Below are positions 31,876 through 32,187 of a stretch of 32,187 nucleotides of DNA, piece by piece. Location: the NCBI GenBank assembly GCA_013141455.1, contig JABFQW010000098.1, positions 1-32,187 of the forward strand, written 5' to 3'. This DNA comes from Bacteroidales bacterium (GTDB taxonomy: Bacteria; Bacteroidota; Bacteroidia; Bacteroidales; F082). Below the pieces are notes generated by a model. The model did not search any database, had not been told where the DNA came from, and worked only from the letters and a program-made list of their open reading frames with translations. Position 1 is the stretch's first letter. Every line of letters starts with the position of its first letter. The position numbers were made by a program, and so were the translations under genes.

Positions 31876-32032
31876 AGCATACAAAATACTCTTGTTTCCT
31901 GATTATTATTCATCCAAAAGCGATTTCACAGGTTCTAAATCAACACGAAATCCAACTGATTGCGATTTTAATAAATTATCATTAGTGTCCGGTTAAAAAT
32001 TGTCCATCAGGCGGAAACGCGTATTTGGTTTA

Positions 32033-32045
32033 ACCTCTACGAGGT
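32033..32045. repeat. ACCTC-TAC-GAGGT palindrome
   Basis: Five-base arms with a three-base TAC loop, in the non-coding DNA beyond uraA. Same design as the GACCTC-GTA-GAGGTC site at 9900-9914. Confidence 0.7.
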
Positions 32046-32070
32046 ATACTAAGATTATGGCCTGATTTTA

Positions 32071-32149
32071 CTACAATACTAAATCTTCCCGATAAAAATC
32101 GGGACAGGCTCTACGGAGAATTTTCCGCGTAGCGGATAAAGTATTGTAG
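32071..32149. repeat. Nested inverted-repeat element in non-coding DNA
   Basis: CTACAATACT (32071-32080) pairs with AGTATTGTAG (32140-32149). Between them lie a TCCCGAT-AAAA-ATCGGGA hairpin (32087-32104) and a TCCGC-GTA-GCGGA hairpin (32124-32136). The whole could fold as one cruciform or a structured RNA. No ORF is present in 31876-32187. Confidence 0.7.
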
Positions 32150-32187
32150 ATCAATACAACCAAAATTCACTTTTCCGCGTAGCGGAT
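32121..32187. repeat. Direct repeat of TTTTCCGCGTAGCGGAT at 50-bp spacing
   Basis: The identical 17-mer occurs at 32121-32137 and 32171-32187, each containing a five-base-arm, GTA-loop palindrome. The second copy ends at the window edge, so more copies may follow. Confidence 0.9.

Overview
The window reads as a chromosomal segment of a Bacteroidota bacterium, probably an environmental Bacteroidales/Marinilabiliales-like lineage. The evidence is the repeated TAnnTTTG -7 promoter box of this phylum, often with TTG or TTTG 19-20 nt upstream, the weak or absent Shine-Dalgarno sites, type IX secretion (T9SS) style sorting domains, a FISUMP domain protein, signal peptides ending in AQ, and typical families (DUF6600, GxxExxY, KilA-N, RhuM, DUF6338). 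No rRNA, CRISPR array, transposase or prophage gene is visible.

Layout. 1-1540: a tandem array of ~184-bp non-coding units, interrupted by a GxxExxY nuclease-fold gene. 1546-4700: glutamine synthetase-family gene, a very long hairpin, the MeaB/ArgK GTPase, and tRNA-Lys(CTT). 5034-9734: two large secreted proteins, a DUF6600 protein and an 899-aa FISUMP/PKD protein, each followed by a nearly identical terminator. 9860-12830: an accessory, partly decayed, in part AT-rich region with a MITE-like inverted-repeat element, two copies of a DNA-methylase C-terminal tail flanking a KilA-N gene, a leader mini-ORF, a truncated RhuM gene and a DUF6338 membrane protein with a frame-shifted proline-rich tail. 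13052-16062: three cell-wall enzymes (YkuD_2, NlpC/P60 and a large L,D-transpeptidase). 16307-19012: a three-gene operon with visible promoter and terminator (membrane protein, SAM methyltransferase, DUF975 protein). 19134-20472: a DUF2062 protein convergent with an outer-membrane lipoprotein.

20865-30216 is the most notable block: five exported proteins on the + strand with gaps of only 11, 6, 10 and 1 nt. In order they are a 1042-aa fibre-like protein, a 952-aa BNR/Asp-box propeller protein, a protein with two dockerin-like calcium loops, a T9SS-type cargo protein, and a 76-aa protein with a proline/glycine segment, a hydrophobic helix and a basic tail. The first two share the same N-terminal head domain. 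I infer that the five build one surface or extracellular assembly; I do not recognise a described system with this composition.

30284-30341 is a long palindrome upstream of a UraA-type uracil permease (30586-31875). The window ends in non-coding DNA rich in small three-base-loop palindromes.
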